This document shows positions 6,120-9,456 of a stretch of 9,456 nucleotides of DNA, one piece after another. The stretch spans positions 1-9,456 of the forward strand of contig CALGYY010000010.1 in NCBI GenBank assembly GCA_937934705.1, read 5' to 3'. This stretch comes from an uncultured Bacteroidota bacterium. Its GTDB lineage: Bacteria; Bacteroidota; Bacteroidia; Bacteroidales; CAIWKO01. The notes beneath the pieces were generated by a model. That model did no database searches. It saw nothing but the letters and a program-made list of their open reading frames with translations, and was not told the DNA's origin. The translations under genes and the position numbers were made by a program. Positions within the stretch are counted from its first letter, which is position 1; every line of letters starts with the position of its first letter.

Positions 6120-6155
6120 AATTTGAAAATTTGGTAATTTGAAAATTTGAAAATG
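6120..6155 (+). repeat. A/T-rich repeat block left of the four-helix-bundle gene
   Basis: Two near-identical direct copies, AATTTGAAAATTTGG (6120-6134) and AATTTGAAAATTTGA (6136-6150), are followed by AAATG, so that AATTTGAAAATG stands at 6144-6155. This 12-mer recurs in inverted orientation at 6546-6557. The block begins three bases after the hgcB stop codon. Confidence 0.75.
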
Positions 6156-6166
6156 AATGGAAAGTT

Positions 6167-6520
6167 ATGCGGGATGACAAGGAAAATACTATTGTTAAGA
6201 AATCGCTGGAGTTTGCGGTTGATATAATTGCATTTGCGGAGGAGTTAGAATCGAACAAGAAATTCGTTGTCGCCAAACAAATACTCAGATCCGGAACATC
6301 CATAGGCGCAAATATCAGGGAGGCCCAAAATGCAGAAAGCAAAGCCGACTTCATTCACAAAATGAAAACCGCCGCCAAAGAAGCCGATGAAACCGGCTAC
6401 TGGCTTGAGTTATGTAAATTGTCAGAAAGCTATCCATATCGGGAAACACTTCACGAACAACTCATGGAAATCATCAATATTCTCTCGAAAATCATCAGTT
6501 CATCCAAGAATACCCAATAA
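6167..6520 (+). CDS. S23-type four-helix-bundle protein
   Basis: A 117-residue, all-helical cytosolic protein. The segments KKSLEFAVDIIAFAEEL, VVAKQILRSGTSIGANIREAQNAESKADFIHKM and ADETGYWLELCK are the signature of the family first found in intervening sequences of 23S rRNA genes (TIGR02436). Related proteins serve as accessory (Avd-like) subunits in diversity-generating retroelements, but no reverse transcriptase or variable repeat is present here. The molecular role of stand-alone copies is unknown. The start at 6167 follows a GGAAAG at 6159-6164; two ATGs just upstream are out of frame. It is flanked by inverted A/T-rich repeats and seems foreign to the metal-resistance theme of its neighbours. 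Confidence 0.88.
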   Translation: MRDDKENTIVKKSLEFAVDIIAFAEELESNKKFVVAKQILRSGTSIGANIREAQNAESKADFIHKMKTAAKEADETGYWLELCKLSESYPYRETLHEQLMEIINILSKIISSSKNTQ

Positions 6521-6529
6521 CCCGACCCT

Positions 6530-6557
6530 CATTTTCAAATCAGCACATTTTCAAATT
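6530..6557 (-). repeat. A/T-rich repeat block right of the four-helix-bundle gene
   Basis: CATTTTCAAAT at 6530-6540 and CATTTTCAAATT at 6546-6557 are two direct copies of the reverse complement of the left block. The second is a perfect 12-bp inverted match to 6144-6155. It ends eight bases before the acr3 start codon, so it occupies the place where an acr3 leader would be. Confidence 0.75.
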
Positions 6558-6565
6558 ATCTCTCC

Positions 6566-7642
6566 ATGAAACCAAAATTAAAATTCCTCGACCGCTATCT
6601 CACTCTCTGGATCTTCCTGGCTATGGCCATTGGTGTGCTCAGCGGATATTTTTTTCCATCACTGGCAGATTTTTGGGAATCCCTGAAATCCTCACCGGAT
6701 AGCACCACCAACATCCCGATTGCAATCGGTCTGATACTGATGATGTACCCGCCACTGGCCAAAGTGAAGTATGAAGAATTGGGAGATGTTTTTAAAAACT
6801 GGAAAGTCCTGCTGCTCTCCCTGGTGCAGAACTGGCTGATTGGTCCGGTCCTGATGTTTGCACTTGCCATTTTGATGTTTGTGGTTTTTCCGGGTGAGAA
6901 TAACAGCAACCTTCCGTATATGTACGGTATCATTATGATCGGCCTCGCCCGTTGTATAGCAATGGTAATTGTCTGGAACGATCTGGCCAAAGGCGATACG
7001 CAGTATGCGGCAGGACTGGTGGCCTTCAATTCCATCTTTCAGGTACTGTTCTTTTCGGTTTATGCCTGGTTTTTCATCGCAGTAGTTCCTGGCTGGTTTG
7101 GAATTCCGACCAATGATGCCGTTGAAGCCATCACCATCGGACAGATTGCGAAAAGTGTATTTATCTATCTGGGCATTCCGTTTATCGCGGGCTTCCTTAC
7201 CCGTTTCATCCTGATCAGGATCAAAAACAAAGACTGGTACCATCGCAAATTCGTCCCGAAGATCAGTCCGATTACCCTGATCGCGCTGCTGTTTACCATT
7301 ATCGTGATGTTCTCGCTCAAAGGAGAATACATCATCAGCATCCCGCTGGATGTGGTGTTGATCGCTATTCCTTTGCTCATTTACTTCGTGATCATGTTCA
7401 TCGTTTCCTTCTTCATGAGTAAAAAAGTGGGAGCGACCTATGGCCAATCAGTCACCCTGTCATTCACAGCAGCAAGCAACAACTTCGAGCTGGCCATTGC
7501 CGTTGCCATCGCTGTTTTCGGGATGAACTCCGGTGAAGCCTTTGCTGCAGTGATCGGTCCCCTGGTGGAAGTTCCCGTGATGATTGCCCTTGTCAATGTG
7601 GCTTTCCGTTTCAGGAAAAGATATTTCAAAGAGACGATTTAG
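6566..7642 (+). CDS. acr3: ACR3-family arsenite efflux permease
   Basis: A 358-residue inner-membrane protein with about ten hydrophobic segments that exports As(III), driven by the membrane potential or proton gradient. Family marks are the N-terminal LKFLDRYLTLWIFLAMAIG, the segment GLARCIAMVIVWNDLAKGD with the conserved essential cysteine Cys130 (codon 6953-6955), and the C-terminal FTAASNNFELAIAVAIAVFG...GPLVEVPVMIALV. Length is normal for the family and no lesion is seen. The start at 6566 gives the standard N-terminus. It is separated from the other ars genes by hgcAB and the S23 cassette, and no promoter-like element is seen directly ahead, so it probably depends on read-through from 674-681. 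No arsenate reductase gene is present nearby. Confidence 0.94.
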   Translation: MKPKLKFLDRYLTLWIFLAMAIGVLSGYFFPSLADFWESLKSSPDSTTNIPIAIGLILMMYPPLAKVKYEELGDVFKNWKVLLLSLVQNWLIGPVLMFALAILMFVVFPGENNSNLPYMYGIIMIGLARCIAMVIVWNDLAKGDTQYAAGLVAFNSIFQVLFFSVYAWFFIAVVPGWFGIPTNDAVEAITIGQIAKSVFIYLGIPFIAGFLTRFILIRIKNKDWYHRKFVPKISPITLIALLFTIIVMFSLKGEYIISIPLDVVLIAIPLLIYFVIMFIVSFFMSKKVGATYGQSVTLSFTAASNNFELAIAVAIAVFGMNSGEAFAAVIGPLVEVPVMIALVNVAFRFRKRYFKETI

Positions 7643-7711
7643 TGTATGTGTCTGAAAAACTGGCATTAAAGAGGAAATTCTGACTTCTGTTCCTGACTGA
7701 TCCCCTTTTCA

Positions 7712-7719
7712 TACCTTTG
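7712..7719 (+). promoter_or_regulatory. -7 promoter element of rarA
   Basis: TACCTTTG matches the Bacteroidota -7 consensus TAnnTTTG, 17 bases before the rarA start codon, in a 94-base gap after acr3. No good -33 TTTG is found; TCTG at 7686-7689 is the nearest candidate with a spacer of 22. I saw no convincing terminator hairpin for acr3 in this gap. Confidence 0.5.
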
Positions 7720-7736
7720 CGGAAGAGAATCAGATT

Positions 7737-9002
7737 ATGTCACTTCCCTTAGCTGAAAGGTTACGACCGTCGGTCCTCGATGAGTATATCGGACAGGAAC
7801 ACCTGGTCGGTACCGGTGCGATTCTCCGCAAAGCCATCGAGTCGGGGAATATTCCCAGCATGATACTCTGGGGTCCGCCGGGTGTAGGCAAAACCACGCT
7901 GGCACACATTATATCCCTTGCACTGTTCCGGCCATTTTATACGCTGAGTGCAGTAAGCTCAGGGGTGAAGGATGTGCGTGAGGTATTTGAAAGAGCCAAA
8001 ACCGACGACGGACGGGCCATCCTCTTTATCGATGAAATTCATCGTTTCAACAAAGCCCAGCAGGATTCTTTGCTGGGGGCGGTAGAGAAAGGTGTGATTA
8101 CACTGATAGGGGCAACTACTGAAAATCCTTCCTTCGAGGTGATTTCGCCCCTGCTTTCCCGCTGTCAGGTTTACATCCTGAAGAACCTGGAGCGCGAGCA
8201 CCTTTTGAGACTGGTTGAGAAGGCCATAGATACGATGGGGAGGGAGCAAAACCGGAGGATAACGGCTGAGGAAACAGATGCGCTGCTCAGGGTTTCAGGA
8301 GGTGATGCCAGAAAATTACTCAATGCTGTGGAATTGGTTTGTACCCAGGGAGAAGCAGATGAAGAACTGGTGATTACCGACAGGATGGTCCTCCATGTGA
8401 TCCAGCAGAATCTTGCACTGTACGATAAATCAGGCGAACAGCATTATGATATTATCTCGGCCTTTATCAAGTCGATGAGAGGAAGTGATCCCAATGCCAC
8501 GGTGTATTATCTCGCCAGGATGATTGAAGGAGGGGAGGATCCCGTTTTTATTGCACGGAGGATGCTGATCCTGGCTTCGGAAGATATCGGGAATGCCAAT
8601 CCGAATGCCCTGTTGCTGGCCACGTCCTGCTTCGATGCGGTGAAAATGACCGGTTATCCTGAATGTCGCATCATTCTGGCCCAAACAGCGGTCTACCTGG
8701 CTACTTCACCCAAAAGCAACGCCTCTTATATGGCCATAGAAGCCGCCCTGGCTGAGGTCAGAAAAAGCGGCGACCTGGCCATTCCTCTCCATCTGCGGAA
8801 TGCCCCCACAAAACTGATGAAAGATATCGGATATTCCAGTGATTACCGTTATGCCCACTCCTTTGAGAATAACTTTGTGGACATGGAGTTCCTCCCTGAA
8901 AAGATCATCGGAAAAAAGTTTTATGAACCGGGAAAAAACCCTCGGGAGGATGAAATTCGTCAACGAATGCGGTTTTTCTGGAAAGATAAATATGAATACT
9001 GA
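7737..9002 (+). CDS. rarA: replication-associated recombination protein RarA (MgsA), AAA+ ATPase
   Basis: A 421-residue AAA+ ATPase of the clamp-loader clade that acts at stalled replication forks in bacteria. It starts with PLAERLRPSVLDEYIGQEHLVG, then Walker A GPPGVGKTT (46-54), Walker B ILFIDEIHRFNK (95-106), sensor-1 region LIGATTENPSFEV (123-135) and an arginine-finger segment LLSRC (Arg142). The C-terminal part carries the RarA-specific KSMRGSDPNATVYYLARMIEGGEDPVFIARR stretch (written here as family pattern around residues 243-275) and NAPTKLMKDIGY. It is full length for the family. It has its own promoter element and no functional tie to the metal genes. Confidence 0.95.
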   Translation: MSLPLAERLRPSVLDEYIGQEHLVGTGAILRKAIESGNIPSMILWGPPGVGKTTLAHIISLALFRPFYTLSAVSSGVKDVREVFERAKTDDGRAILFIDEIHRFNKAQQDSLLGAVEKGVITLIGATTENPSFEVISPLLSRCQVYILKNLEREHLLRLVEKAIDTMGREQNRRITAEETDALLRVSGGDARKLLNAVELVCTQGEADEELVITDRMVLHVIQQNLALYDKSGEQHYDIISAFIKSMRGSDPNATVYYLARMIEGGEDPVFIARRMLILASEDIGNANPNALLLATSCFDAVKMTGYPECRIILAQTAVYLATSPKSNASYMAIEAALAEVRKSGDLAIPLHLRNAPTKLMKDIGYSSDYRYAHSFENNFVDMEFLPEKIIGKKFYEPGKNPREDEIRQRMRFFWKDKYEY

Positions 9003-9011
9003 TGCAACCCC

Positions 9012-9045
9012 CGACCTTCCTCAAATGTCAGAAGGTTGATATTTT
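9012..9045 (+). terminator. hairpin terminator after rarA
   Basis: CGACCTTC (9012-9019) pairs with GAAGGTTG (9031-9038) in an 8-bp stem with one G-U pair and an 11-base loop, followed by ATATTTT. It begins nine bases after the rarA stop. The T run is short and broken, so termination strength is uncertain. Confidence 0.5.
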
Positions 9046-9047
9046 AG

Positions 9048-9055
9048 TATCTTTG
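9048..9055 (+). promoter_or_regulatory. -7 promoter element of the lipoprotein gene
   Basis: TATCTTTG is an excellent match to TAnnTTTG. It lies only seven bases before the start codon at 9063, so the transcript would have a very short or no leader. AATG at 9024-9027 is the only poor -33 candidate, inside the rarA terminator loop. Confidence 0.55.
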
Positions 9056-9062
9056 AAATCCC

Positions 9063-9456
9063 ATGAAGAATAAAATCCTGATTCCTGCCCTGATACTGGC
9101 TGCAGTTCTTCTCCTGGCGTCGTGCAAAAGGGATGGCTGGCCGGAGTGGGACGTGGATGTGAATATACCCCTTTTTACGTCGGAGATCGGGCTTGGGGAT
9201 ATCGTTGCGGATTCACTGCTGGAATCAGGAGATGATCATCTTCTCACCCTCTGTGTACGCAGCAATATTTACAACTTTGACCTGGATTCCCTCGTGAGTC
9301 TGCCGGATACACTTTCCCAGAAAATCTACCCGGGAATCCCGGGCATTACGATTAATCCCGGTCAGCAGATATTCACTCAGACCGAGAGTGAGAAACTCAG
9401 TTTTCCGGGGGCTGAGATCACCCGTGTTGACCTCCGTAAAGGAATGATCAGTATCG
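9063..9456 (+). CDS. unrecognised lipoprotein, 3' partial
   Basis: The frame starting at ATG 9063 is open to the right edge (131 codons visible). The N-terminus is a signal peptide with lipobox LLASC (lipidated Cys21), so the protein is exported and membrane anchored. The mature part starts KRDGWPEWDVDVNIPLFTSEIGLGDIVADS, a layout (W-x-V-x-x-PL, then a short Asp-rich helix) I associate with large hypothetical Bacteroidota lipoproteins of the envelope. I recognise no catalytic motif, and the function is unknown. It is preceded by its own -7 element and by the rarA terminator, so it is a separate transcription unit. Confidence 0.75.
   Translation, partial: MKNKILIPALILAAVLLLASCKRDGWPEWDVDVNIPLFTSEIGLGDIVADSLLESGDDHLLTLCVRSNIYNFDLDSLVSLPDTLSQKIYPGIPGITINPGQQIFTQTESEKLSFPGAEITRVDLRKGMISI

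Larger units (their letters stand above)
6120..6557 (+). mobile_element. putative S23 cassette bounded by inverted repeats
   Basis: A four-helix-bundle gene is framed by AATTTGAAAATG-type repeats in inverted orientation (6120-6155 and 6530-6557, perfect 12-bp match 6144-6155 with 6546-6557). It splits an otherwise gap-free operon between hgcB and acr3. S23-type genes framed by such A/T repeats recur in Bacteroidota genomes in my recollection, so I read this as an inserted unit. No transposase, no clear target duplication and no proof of movement are visible. Confidence 0.4.
704..7642 (+). other. apparent arsenic-resistance/hgcAB operon
   Basis: Eleven genes run on one strand. From 704 to 6116 the joints are 1-bp and 4-bp overlaps, then gaps of 6, 3, 1, 11, 14 and 1 bases, leaving no room for an internal promoter or terminator between genes. 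A 50-base gap precedes the four-helix-bundle gene at 6167 and a 45-base gap follows it before acr3 at 6566; neither gap contains a TAnnTTTG element. The next promoter-like element is at 7712-7719 before rarA. Co-transcription is inferred from spacing only. The part from 704 to 6116 is the most secure. Confidence 0.7.

Noticed and set aside
6120..6155. Repeat block as a small CRISPR array
   Set aside because: Units are about 15 bases, one base apart, A/T-rich and with no unique spacers; they fit the flank of an S23 cassette.
6167..6520. Accessory gene of a diversity-generating retroelement
   Set aside because: The protein family is related to Avd, but there is no reverse transcriptase, template repeat or variable target gene in the window.
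6692..7447. Long open frame on the minus strand, 251 codons, inside acr3
   Set aside because: The translation is full of His, Asp and Gln as expected for the antisense of a membrane protein gene, and acr3 itself is unmistakable.

Overview
The window looks like the chromosome of an anaerobic member of the Bacteroidota. The signs are TAnnTTTG-type -7 promoter elements, few Shine-Dalgarno sequences, several exported lipoproteins with short lipoboxes, an S23-type four-helix-bundle gene framed by A/T-rich inverted repeats, and a 2-oxoacid:ferredoxin oxidoreductase subunit. Every convincing gene is on the + strand, and no gap between genes reaches 300 bases.

Layout. (1) 1-596: the 3' end of a 2-oxoacid:ferredoxin oxidoreductase gene, gamma-type domain. 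(2) About 650-700: a promoter whose -7 element lies exactly inside an inverted repeat, a candidate ArsR operator. (3) 704-7642: a tightly packed apparent operon. Its order is CPNC mini-thioredoxin, ArsR-family repressor, two ArsF-family thioredoxin-like lipoproteins, a third related exported protein with a changed cysteine pattern, a CcdA-like ArsG-family membrane protein, a PF03773 (ArsP/YraQ-type) permease, hgcA, hgcB, an S23 four-helix-bundle gene, and an ACR3 arsenite exporter. (4) 7737-9002: rarA, a housekeeping AAA+ ATPase with its own promoter. (5) 9063 to the right edge: the start of an unrecognised lipoprotein gene.

The main find is hgcAB (4784-6116), the gene pair needed for mercury methylation. 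HgcA carries the diagnostic cap-helix motif NVWCAAGK with Cys98. HgcB carries two 4Fe-4S motifs, Cys73 and a C-terminal Cys-Cys. The pair sits inside an arsenic and organoarsenical resistance operon, between a PF03773 permease and ACR3, downstream of an arsR gene and its probable operator.

A working model, mostly inference: ArsR senses arsenic or another thiol-binding metal(loid) and releases the promoter at about 674-681. The cytosolic CPNC protein and the CcdA-like protein could pass electrons across the inner membrane to the exported thioredoxin-like proteins. ACR3 exports arsenite. The PF03773 permease exports an organometal(loid). HgcA/HgcB perform corrinoid-dependent methyl transfer, known for mercury and conceivably linked to arsenic here. 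No arsC, arsM or mer genes are visible in the window.
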